Part shown: positions 8,799-16,321 of the stretch, in pieces
Layout of the letters: the number at the start of each line of letters is the position of its first letter
Numbering within the stretch: position 1 is the first letter of the stretch
DNA from: CAZOAR01 sp964577985
GTDB lineage: Bacteria; Gemmatimonadota; CAZMKB01; CAZNLH01
NCBI GenBank assembly: GCA_964577985.1
Contig: CAZOAR010000022.1
Coordinates: 1 to 46,044, forward strand
Length of the DNA: 46,044 nucleotides
Reading direction: 5' to 3'
Notes under the pieces: model-generated
What the model saw: the letters and a program-made list of their open reading frames with translations, nothing else
Databases searched by the model: none
Told to the model about the DNA's origin: nothing
Position numbers and translations under genes: made by a program

Positions 8799-10364
8799 CT
8801 ATTCCCCGGGTGGTTTCGGGCTCCGGCGTGGATACTCGAGTGTCAGCGGATCACGCAACGGGAGTATGGTCATCTTCCCGAAGTCGGAAAAGCGTGCCGG
8901 GTCTTTCTCTATGCCCTTCCGTACCGCGTCGATGTCTCCAACCACAAGGAACAGCAACTCATCCGGTCGCAGGTATCTTTTTGCCGCCCGCAGGACATCG
9001 TCGGCGGTCACGGCGTTCATTCTTTCCTCGTATTTCTGCCAGTAGTCGTCCGGTCGCCCCGTGTAGTCGTCGGATGCGAACGTGTTGACAATCGCCTTGC
9101 TGCTCGAGAAAGGGTTCACCAGATCGCTGATGAAGCTCGATTTCGATGTCTCGAGCTCGTCCTCGTCAATCGTCTCTGAGCGGATTCTTTCAATCTCCTC
9201 CAGAATTATTCTGGTGCCTAATGCCGCTGTGGCGTGCTTTGTCTGAAACCAGCAGCGGAACATCCCCGGGTAGAGAACCGGCTCGGTAAACCTGCTGCCC
9301 GCGTTGTACGCGAGACCCTCGTCGGAGCGCACCCGCCTTACTATCCTCGATGTGAAACCTCCTCCCCCTAGGACATCGTTCATGACCCTTATGGCGAATT
9401 CGTCTGGATTGTCCCTCTTGACCCCCATGTGTCCCAGTGTTATGCGGGATTGATTGACGTCCTTCTTGTCTATCATATAGACGCCGGGCTCGGTGTCCGG
9501 GATCTGATCCGTGACTTCGGGCAACGTCAGGTCATGGTTGGGCCAGCCGGCGAGCATCGTGTCAAGTTTATCTATTATCTCTCCAGTGTCGAAGTCGCCG
9601 CTCAGCGCGAGGGTAAAGTTTCCGGGGAAGAAGTACTTATCGTGAAAGGCGAGCATGTCATCCCGGGTGATCGAATTGATCGAGGCCTCGGTCCTTCTCA
9701 GCGACACTGTACTCGGGTGATCTCCGTAGAGGAGAAACTGCCACTCGCGCTGCTCAATGGATGAACTCTGGTTGTTCCTCTGTCTCAGGGTCGACAGGAC
9801 GTCAGAACGATAGTGGTCGAGCGCCTCCTGGTCGAATGCGGGATAGCGGAGCACACCCTTGAGGAGTTCCAGTCCTTCGTCGATATCTTTCGCCAGGCAG
9901 AAGAGCTTCGCCGTGCCCCGGGATGTGCCAATACTTACGGAAATCTCACCCGCGAGGAACTCCACGCGTTCATCGAGCTCACGCGCCGTCATACCCTCGA
10001 ACCCGCCATTTCTCATCAGGTAGCCGGTCATGTCGGCAAGTCCGGCCTTCTCCACCGGTACATAGATGGAACCCGTGCCGACTATTACCGTCAGGTCGAA
10101 TGTCGGAATCTCGTGGTTCTCGGCTATATATGCCGTTGCCCCGCACTGAAGCTGCTGTCGAAAATCTTTCGGCGCGGGCGGCCTGTAATCGAGCTCTTCG
10201 AACGTCAGCTTGTCGGGGTTGTCCACTATGTTTTCCGCCGCCAGGATGGACACCGACAGCAGGGAAAGCAGCATAAGCGCCGTCATTGTCGTGGGGCTCA
10301 ACCGGCCCGGCAGTGATTTACGGATCCTTTGCATGGTGATATAACGTCCAGGTAGTTGCCTCAT
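8799..10364 (-). CDS. M16 peptidase-like subunit lacking the zinc motif
   Basis: 521-aa exported M16-family protein. The N-terminus has a hydrophobic signal (LMLLSLLSVSILAAEN) after a basic region. At the position where active M16 enzymes carry HxxEH it reads GYLMRNGG, so it cannot bind the catalytic zinc. The later M16 landmarks are present (FFPGNFTLALSGDF, then GGGGFTSRIVRRVRSDEGLAY with the R/Y region). This is the usual inactive partner of a bacterial M16B heterodimer, which helps hold substrate. The ATG at 10364 overlaps the stop of the upstream active-subunit gene by 4 bases and has GGAG 7 bases before it, so translation is coupled; another ATG at 10334 is possible. Confidence 0.88.
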   Translation of the reverse strand: MRQLPGRYITMQRIRKSLPGRLSPTTMTALMLLSLLSVSILAAENIVDNPDKLTFEELDYRPPAPKDFRQQLQCGATAYIAENHEIPTFDLTVIVGTGSIYVPVEKAGLADMTGYLMRNGGFEGMTARELDERVEFLAGEISVSIGTSRGTAKLFCLAKDIDEGLELLKGVLRYPAFDQEALDHYRSDVLSTLRQRNNQSSSIEQREWQFLLYGDHPSTVSLRRTEASINSITRDDMLAFHDKYFFPGNFTLALSGDFDTGEIIDKLDTMLAGWPNHDLTLPEVTDQIPDTEPGVYMIDKKDVNQSRITLGHMGVKRDNPDEFAIRVMNDVLGGGGFTSRIVRRVRSDEGLAYNAGSRFTEPVLYPGMFRCWFQTKHATAALGTRIILEEIERIRSETIDEDELETSKSSFISDLVNPFSSSKAIVNTFASDDYTGRPDDYWQKYEERMNAVTADDVLRAAKRYLRPDELLFLVVGDIDAVRKGIEKDPARFSDFGKMTILPLRDPLTLEYPRRSPKPPGE

Positions 10365-12142
10365 TTGCCTTCTCCTGCCTTGAGTTCAGCGATGCGTTTG
10401 CTGGCCGCTCCCAGAAGTTGTTCCATCTGCTCCTTCGTCTCCGGGTCCTCCATCTTGTCGATCTGCATCGATAGCATACCCGCCATCTGTTCCAGCATCG
10501 CCGTGTCTTCGGTGGACTCTATCATCTGAAGCGACCGCGCGAACTGGTCGTCTTCCCCCTCGTCCGGCGTCGCGGTGGATTTCGCGTTGATAAGCAGGAT
10601 GTTGCGCTGTGTGGGCTTGAAATATGTGCCGGCGACCCTCTTGATATCCCCGGCACTCACGAGATCGACCTTGTCCAGGTGGGTGTTGGCCTCTGTCCAG
10701 TCGCCCATAGCCGCGCTCGACCCGATATAGAAGAGGGTGCCGATACCGGACATCAGGTCCATAAAGCGGATCTGTTCGACGCGGATCTTGTTCTTGACCT
10801 TCTGGAGTTCCTCATCGCCGACCGGGTTCGTCTTGAGATCTTCGATGACTTCATATATGGCGGATTCGAGCTGCTCCGGCCTCACACCGGTCTTTCCCTC
10901 GGCCGTAATACTGAATGCCCCGGCGTACTTCCTGGTGTCCTGCGTGGCGCTCACCATGAGGCCATCACCGCCATACATGCGATCCCTGTTGACCGATCCG
11001 ATGGCGATATCCTTCTCCTCGACCAGCTTCTTGTAGAGCCGTCCTGTCTTTCCGCCCATTATGCCGGCCAGGACATCGAGCGGGTAGCTGTCGGGATGTT
11101 TGAAGGCGACCGTGTGATACATTATCGTCGCCCGCGGATTGGTCTCGGCCGTTGCTGTCATCTTCTTCTCGGCGTACTGTTTCTCCTCCAGCGTGATCAC
11201 GTCCGGTGGTTCGACCTCACCTCGAGGCAGCCTTTCGAAGTATTTCTCTACGAGATTTATCATCTCTCCTGTGTCAAAATCCCCGACCAGGATCATCCCC
11301 AGGTTGTTCGGCGCGTAGTATGTGTCATAGTAGGCGTTGGCCTGTTCCCTGGTGATGTTATCGAGATCCGATGGCCAGCCCACGACATTCCACCTGTAGG
11401 ATGAAGACTTCCAGAACATAGCCTGGAACTCCTCGTCGATCAGGCCGGTAGGTGTGGAGTCGACAGACATCCGCCTCTCCTCATGGACGACGTCTCTTTC
11501 CGAGTAGAATTCCCTGAACACCGGGTTCATGAAACGATCCGATTCGAGCCACATGTAAAGTTCTATCTTGTTTTTCGGCACGCGCACGAAATAGCCCGTC
11601 ATGTCCTCCGAGGTGAATGCGTTCAGGAAAAACCCGCCATTCTTAGCGTAGATTTTATTCAGCGGCTCCTTGAGGATCAGTTCACGCTGCTCGAGGATCA
11701 GTTTGTCAAACTCCTCTTCGAGTTCCCGGTACTTCGCGGTCCTGCTCCCGGGCGCGGACATGTCTGATATCACGCCGCGGCGCAACCTGTCACGCATTAT
11801 GCGCTGTTCCGCGCGCATCTGTTCCTTGACCGCGTCGAGCTGTTCCATGATCTCGCGGTCTCGTTTGATGTCCTTCGTGCCTATCGTATCGGTCCCCTTG
11901 AACATCATGTGCTCGAAGAGGTGCGACATCCCCGTTATTCCGGTGACCTCGTTGGCCGACCCGACCCTGGCGAAGATCATCCCCATGATGGTGGGGGTCT
12001 CGTGCCTTTCCACCAGCAGGACCTGCATGCCGTTGTTCAGCCAGTATTCGTCTGCGTCGATGTTCTGCGCCGCCGCAGGGGCAGATACCATCATCAGCAG
12101 TATCGTGCAGACGATCGTCGTCCATTGTGCGCGTCCGATCAT
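10361..12142 (-). CDS. Zinc-dependent M16 peptidase, active subunit, exported
   Basis: 593-aa periplasmic or secreted metalloprotease. The signal peptide ends near APAAAQN. The inverted zinc motif HLFEH (His74, Glu77, His78) is intact, and the third ligand lies in the ERDVVHEERR stretch (Glu221/222). Between HxxEH and the NAFTSED strand there is a 70-residue charged insertion (about 90-160) predicted to be helical or coiled coil, as in a known M16 subgroup. C-terminal M16 landmarks are GGKTGRLYKKLVEEKDIA and neighbours. The tail is charged and helical (LQMIESTEDTAMLEQMAGM). It pairs with the inactive subunit that overlaps its stop codon; the two probably form a heterodimer degrading peptides or misfolded proteins outside the cytoplasm. 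Confidence 0.92.
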   Translation of the reverse strand: MIGRAQWTTIVCTILLMMVSAPAAAQNIDADEYWLNNGMQVLLVERHETPTIMGMIFARVGSANEVTGITGMSHLFEHMMFKGTDTIGTKDIKRDREIMEQLDAVKEQMRAEQRIMRDRLRRGVISDMSAPGSRTAKYRELEEEFDKLILEQRELILKEPLNKIYAKNGGFFLNAFTSEDMTGYFVRVPKNKIELYMWLESDRFMNPVFREFYSERDVVHEERRMSVDSTPTGLIDEEFQAMFWKSSSYRWNVVGWPSDLDNITREQANAYYDTYYAPNNLGMILVGDFDTGEMINLVEKYFERLPRGEVEPPDVITLEEKQYAEKKMTATAETNPRATIMYHTVAFKHPDSYPLDVLAGIMGGKTGRLYKKLVEEKDIAIGSVNRDRMYGGDGLMVSATQDTRKYAGAFSITAEGKTGVRPEQLESAIYEVIEDLKTNPVGDEELQKVKNKIRVEQIRFMDLMSGIGTLFYIGSSAAMGDWTEANTHLDKVDLVSAGDIKRVAGTYFKPTQRNILLINAKSTATPDEGEDDQFARSLQMIESTEDTAMLEQMAGMLSMQIDKMEDPETKEQMEQLLGAASKRIAELKAGEGK

Positions 12143-12214
12143 GGGCCGTTCCTCCGTGACGAGTGTAATAGCACTACTCTTGGACAGGATGATTGTCGTG
12201 TGAGACGAGTGGGG

Positions 12215-12243
12215 ATATTAGCAAATCCTCGCACCAAAATCAA
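12215..12243 (-). promoter_or_regulatory. Sigma70-type promoter of the M16-M16-amidohydrolase operon
   Basis: On the minus strand TTGATT (12243-12238) and TAATAT (12220-12215) are 17 bases apart, placing the transcript start about 65 bases before the ATG at 12142. Spacing is ideal; the boxes are close to, not identical with, consensus. Confidence 0.5.
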
Positions 12244-12486
12244 GCGATTCAGGCTTCACGATCGTGGGCAATCGTTGTCGGACGTCACTCACAGGCCCCG
12301 CGTGACCACGTCCCGGCACGCCACGCTAACGGCTGCGGCCCCATACGGAGGAGTCACTTACCCATCCAGGCATCGCCCGGGCAATGGACAACGGCAGGAT
12401 TAAGCTTGACCACCTGACGGCAGTCAATACATTTTAGTATCCACCGCATCTGAATACTATCCACAATGTCAACCGGGGAAGGGTGA

Positions 12487-12606
12487 ATGAGTTTACGACA
12501 GGAGATAATGGCGGGTTTCGGGATACTCGCCACCATACTGCTCATGGCCTGGCCAATCGTTCGTCTCTGCGCGCGGGTGCATCCGATGAAGGAGACCTGG
12601 CGATGA
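12487..12606 (+). CDS. 39-aa single-span membrane peptide overlapping trkH
   Basis: A short frame hidden in the trkH leader. It begins MSLRQEIM, has one continuous hydrophobic stretch (about residues 8-28, AGFGILATILLMAWPIV) followed by a basic, polar tail (CARVHPMKETWR), and stops at 12606. The ATG at 12487 has a strong GGGGAAGGG about 3 bases upstream, and its TGA overlaps the trkH ATG in the classic ATGA arrangement, so trkH translation is likely coupled to it. Length, topology and position resemble small accessory subunits of membrane transporters such as KdpF, but I do not recognise the sequence as any named family. It may stabilise or modulate the potassium channel subunit. Confidence 0.6.
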   Translation: MSLRQEIMAGFGILATILLMAWPIVRLCARVHPMKETWR

Positions 12607-14042
12607 GATTCAGGATGGTATTCCGGTATGTCGGATCTGTCTTTCTCATGAACGCCCTCTTTCTCTTCATTTCATGCGTGATATCGGCATTCAATTCGGA
12701 CAGCGCCTTTTTCCCCCTCTTCTTCAGCGGCGTGGTGGCAGCCCTCTTCGGCGTTATGGCACTCATTCTTGTCCCCCCCGCAGAGCGCATAAGCAACAGG
12801 GAAGGACTGATGATCGTAGTGTGGAGCTGGCTCCTGTCGTGTGTGATCGGAGCACTTCCATACATTCTATGGGGAGGGGAGTTCACACTTTCCAACGCAT
12901 GGTTCGAGAGTGTATCGGGATACACCACGACCGGCTCCTCCATATTGACCAACATAGAGGCGCTGCCCACAGGTCTGCTCTTCTGGCGCTCGGCGACCCA
13001 CTGGCTGGGTGGCATGGGAATCATCGTGTTTGTCCTCTCAGTCCTTCCCTCCGGGGGAAACGTCGGGATGGTCCTCTATCGGAGTGAAATATCATCTCTC
13101 GCCCAGGAGAACTTCAGTCAAAGGGCTATGCAGGCGGTTCGGATTCTGCTGACGGTATACGTGGGACTGACGCTGCTCGAAACGGTCGCGCTGCTTCTGT
13201 GTGGAATGGGCCTCTTCGACGCGGTAACCCATTCCTTCGCGACCATAGCCACAGGTGGTTTCTCACCCAGGAATGCGAGTGTGGCGTACTTCCACAGCCT
13301 CTCTATCGAGATAGTGATCATGGTCTTCATGATCCTCTCCGGGATACATTTCGGCCTCCTCTTCTCCGTCTCCTCCGGCGACTACCGCAGTCTATGGAAA
13401 TCGCCCGTTGTGAGACTCTATCTGGTACTTCTCTTCCTCGGCACGGTCCTCACGACCATAGACATGCACGGCAGCAACTTCGAGTCGTGGCTGGCCTCGC
13501 TGCGCTACGGTTCGTTCCAGATGATCTCGGCGGGGACATCCACCGGATTCGCCACGTATGATACGTCGATCATGCCGTCGCTCTCAAAGCTGCTCTTCAT
13601 CTTCTTCTCCCTTCAGTGCGCCTGCGCTGGTTCTACCTCCGGCGGGATAAAGGTGGACAGGATGGTGATCCTGGGTAAGATACTCGGAAAGCAGATCAGG
13701 CAGATAGAGCATCCTCACGCCGTGCTCTCCGTAAGAATCAACGAGAGGGTGATCAAGCAGGATGTAATCGAAATGAGTATCCTGTTCATTGTGGTCTATC
13801 TGGTCGTTGTGTTCATCTCGACCCTGTTGCTGACCGCGCTCGATGTAGATATCCTTTCGGCGTTTACCGGAACAGTCGCGACCATGGGGAACGTGGGGCC
13901 CGGACTGGGTTCGGTCGGCTCTGTGAGCAATTTCGGACATCTCCCCGATCTTGCCAAGTGGATACTCTCTGCCACGATGCTCATCGGGAGGCTGGAGATC
14001 TTTGCACTGATCGCCATCCTGGTGCCCGCCCAGTGGAAATGA
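12603..14042 (+). CDS. trkH: TrkH-type potassium uptake subunit
   Basis: 479-aa integral membrane protein of the TrkH/KtrB potassium transporter superfamily, the K+-conducting subunit. It has repeated M1-P-M2 units with selectivity-filter-like glycines: SGYTTTGSSI (first), ATGGFSPRN (second), SAGTSTGFATYD (third) and GTVATMGNVGPGLGSVG (fourth). The family motif GGMGIIVF is present. The ATG at 12603 is preceded by GGAG at 8 bases and overlaps the stop of the 39-aa peptide; a GTG-started longer frame from 12483 only adds out-of-frame reading of that peptide. Normally a TrkA or KtrA NAD-binding subunit gates the channel, and none is encoded in the window. Confidence 0.93.
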   Translation: MRFRMVFRYVGSVFLMNALFLFISCVISAFNSDSAFFPLFFSGVVAALFGVMALILVPPAERISNREGLMIVVWSWLLSCVIGALPYILWGGEFTLSNAWFESVSGYTTTGSSILTNIEALPTGLLFWRSATHWLGGMGIIVFVLSVLPSGGNVGMVLYRSEISSLAQENFSQRAMQAVRILLTVYVGLTLLETVALLLCGMGLFDAVTHSFATIATGGFSPRNASVAYFHSLSIEIVIMVFMILSGIHFGLLFSVSSGDYRSLWKSPVVRLYLVLLFLGTVLTTIDMHGSNFESWLASLRYGSFQMISAGTSTGFATYDTSIMPSLSKLLFIFFSLQCACAGSTSGGIKVDRMVILGKILGKQIRQIEHPHAVLSVRINERVIKQDVIEMSILFIVVYLVVVFISTLLLTALDVDILSAFTGTVATMGNVGPGLGSVGSVSNFGHLPDLAKWILSATMLIGRLEIFALIAILVPAQWK

Positions 14043-14243
14043 CGGGTGCGCTCTTCTTACTGTTCAACCTCGCTTGCGGGGGGGCCGATCAAGCCTGCAG
14101 ATTCCATCCTGTCAACGACCTCGCGCATCTCCTTTCGCGGTAATCTCCCTGGTCGCGACATGTGAGGACAAATCCGTCGACGGGTCGGGGGACATCGATC
14201 ATGGCCTGGAGTATATCGAGGTGTCCCGACTGTTCCATGCCGC

Positions 14244-15959
14244 CTATTGGCCGACCATGACGGTGAACGAATCGGTGTCGATCAGCCCTGTATCCTGCGC
14301 CCTGAGAAACGCCCTGAAACGGTACTCACCAGCAGGCGCGCCCTCGGGTATATGGCCGACTGTTGTCCGCTCCATCCTCTGCATCGGATTCAGATGCAAT
14401 TGCACAGGGGGAATTACCAGCAGTGGTTCGCCCGACGGGAGCGAGACGCTCACCCCTGCATTGAGTGACAGGGGAGACCGCCTGTTCGACTGGACTATTG
14501 TGTGGAAAGTGACGTCATCTCCGGGCTGCAGCCTGTAGTCATCCGGTTTGAGGAGTATCGCGGCCGGTACCGGGGCGGCGACCTGTTCGTATACCCTGAG
14601 GACTTGCGTATCGAACGGATAGAATGCTATCTCACCCCTCCTGTCCTCGTCTACATCGTGTGTGATGATTCTGAGCCCGCCTTCACCGTAGCATCCAACC
14701 GGAGTCTCCCATATCAGTTTCATGGAGTTGTCTCCGTCGGGCCTGAAAAGATAGGTATCACTGCCGTTCTGCAGGAGAAGCTCGTTTTTCAGATCACCGT
14801 CGACATCTCCGGTGGCCGCGCCTCCGTGCGAGAAGAAACCGGTAGCCTCGAAACGCCACACGACACGGTAGGAGTTGTTCCCATCCGCCTCGTACATCAG
14901 GTACGACCAGTCGGCCCGCCCCCGTCCCGAGAACCCGGTAACTATGAAATCGCCCCTGCCATCCCTGTCGAGGTCGGGTCCCGGGCTGCTCCAGCGGACG
15001 TTTTCGAGATCTATTTCCTGGTGACATGTCACCTCGTAGGAGTCATCCCCCGTGTTCTCGATAACGAACAGTCTGTATCCGGGATAATGGCTGACAGGAA
15101 GCACGACCTCCTGGTGACCATCTCTGTCAAAATCTCCCACTGAAGGTTCTCCCGCAGAGAAAAAGGGGTATCCGAAGTCGTTCGAGTAGACCTGGACATA
15201 TTCACCGTCTCCCTTGTACTCCCAGATGGCCATCGACACCTCGTTGCTTCCCCCTGTCGTTCCGAGGATCTCCATCCATCCATCCTCGTCGAGATCGGTG
15301 ATCTGCATATAGCCTATGCTGATGTTTTCCTCTGGTATCCTCGCGACTTCGGTGTCGGGATAAGCCGTGCTGTCGCTCTGTTCGATTATGACGAGGTCCC
15401 TCGGCACTCCGCTTGTACCGCTGCCGAAAATCATTTCCATAAGCCCGTCGGAATCCGTGTCACCGATGTCCCTGAGCTGTGTCGCGGTTGTGAGTGGATT
15501 GTCGGGTCGGGAGCCCTCGCTCATGACTTCCGGGCCGTCGGATCTCATACCCTCGAAGGAGGGATTATCGGGGCAGGGGAACGTGTACGCCAGTTCGAAG
15601 GAATCATTACCGACGGCTTCATAGACATAGGCGTATCGTCCCCGATCACTGAAGATGATTTCACGATTACCATCCCTGTCGAGATCCCCCTCGAAGATGG
15701 CAGCCCGCTGCGATTCTATTCCCCATTCGTCGATTATTCTGAAAGAATCTCCACGGTAGGCGCCGACCGGGTTGCCAGCAGCCTGCGCGGCACGGTCGGA
15801 GGCCTCAAGGCAGGCAGGTGACGGGTCGGAGCTTTCAAATCCGATCTCCGCGTCATCAGTGATGGCTCGCTGGACGTGATAGCGATCATCCGAGTGAGTA
15901 GCCTGGAGGGTGGCAGACACAAGTAGAAGCGGTATTACAATGATATGTGATGGTCTCAT
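14244..15959 (-). CDS. Exported FG-GAP/VCBS repeat protein
   Basis: 571-aa secreted protein with a signal peptide (MRPSHI, hydrophobic core, cleavage near LQATHS). At least seven calcium-loop motifs of the DxDxDGxxE type recur: GDLDRDGNREI, GDTDSDGLMEM, TDLDEDGWMEI, GDFDRDGHQEV, PDLDRDGRGDF, GDVDGDLKNEL and HDVDEDRRGEI. They predict an integrin-like beta-propeller that binds calcium, with surface or extracellular location. The last 120 residues or so form a different beta-rich domain (ILLKPDDYRLQPGDDVTFH onward), resembling C-terminal domains of proteins from uncultured FCB-type bacteria. Function unknown; adhesion or matrix binding is a guess from the fold. Transcribed alone from a promoter at 16018-16046. 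Confidence 0.82.
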   Translation of the reverse strand: MRPSHIIVIPLLLVSATLQATHSDDRYHVQRAITDDAEIGFESSDPSPACLEASDRAAQAAGNPVGAYRGDSFRIIDEWGIESQRAAIFEGDLDRDGNREIIFSDRGRYAYVYEAVGNDSFELAYTFPCPDNPSFEGMRSDGPEVMSEGSRPDNPLTTATQLRDIGDTDSDGLMEMIFGSGTSGVPRDLVIIEQSDSTAYPDTEVARIPEENISIGYMQITDLDEDGWMEILGTTGGSNEVSMAIWEYKGDGEYVQVYSNDFGYPFFSAGEPSVGDFDRDGHQEVVLPVSHYPGYRLFVIENTGDDSYEVTCHQEIDLENVRWSSPGPDLDRDGRGDFIVTGFSGRGRADWSYLMYEADGNNSYRVVWRFEATGFFSHGGAATGDVDGDLKNELLLQNGSDTYLFRPDGDNSMKLIWETPVGCYGEGGLRIITHDVDEDRRGEIAFYPFDTQVLRVYEQVAAPVPAAILLKPDDYRLQPGDDVTFHTIVQSNRRSPLSLNAGVSVSLPSGEPLLVIPPVQLHLNPMQRMERTTVGHIPEGAPAGEYRFRAFLRAQDTGLIDTDSFTVMVGQ

Positions 15960-16017
15960 TTGATCATCCTTTCTCCCGGTGGCGGGAAGTGCGGGGTTGA
16001 TTCCTGCGGCATACTTA

Positions 16018-16046
16018 TATTAACATACTGGATCGTATGTTGTCAA
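16018..16046 (-). promoter_or_regulatory. Promoter of the FG-GAP gene with an operator-like palindrome
   Basis: On the minus strand TTGACA (16046-16041) is 17 bases from TAATAT (16023-16018). A perfect 7-bp inverted repeat AACATAC-TGGATC-GTATGTT (16022-16041) fills the whole spacer. This resembles the layout of the PAS kinase promoter but with a different palindrome sequence. Confidence 0.55.
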
Positions 16047-16083
16047 GGGGATGGGATATTCTGGAGTTTCCCCCGTTGTTCCG

Positions 16084-16204
16084 TGTCATTCCGGCTTGTC
16101 CGGAATCGGTCTTATTGTGCGGTGGGATTCCCGACGAGCGGGAATGACATCAGAGACGGGTGTATTATGTGGAGCGGGAATGACATGTGAGGCGGGAATG
16201 ACAT
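16084..16204. repeat. Palindromic GGAATGACA repeat cluster
   Basis: Outer arms TGTCATTCC (16084-16092) and GGAATGACA (16141-16149) are perfect inverted repeats. Inside are two perfect 7-bp hairpins with 5-base loops: ATTCCGG/CCGGAAT (16088-16106) and ATTCCCG/CGGGAAT (16127-16145). Two further direct copies of GCGGGAATGACAT follow at 174-186 and 192-204 of the same 16-kb block (16174-16186 and 16192-16204). This looks like a dispersed REP/MITE-like intergenic element, lying between the FG-GAP promoter and the end of the FadH-like gene. The family name is unknown to me. Confidence 0.6.
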
Positions 16205-16321
16205 GCGCTGTGGAAATTACAAAGAGATTTAACCAGGTTCTCCGGGGAGACTCCTTGTTGGGAGATTGAAATGCTCTTTGTTTCCGGGAATTGGTTGCCA
16301 CGCTGCGGGATACAGCGGGGA

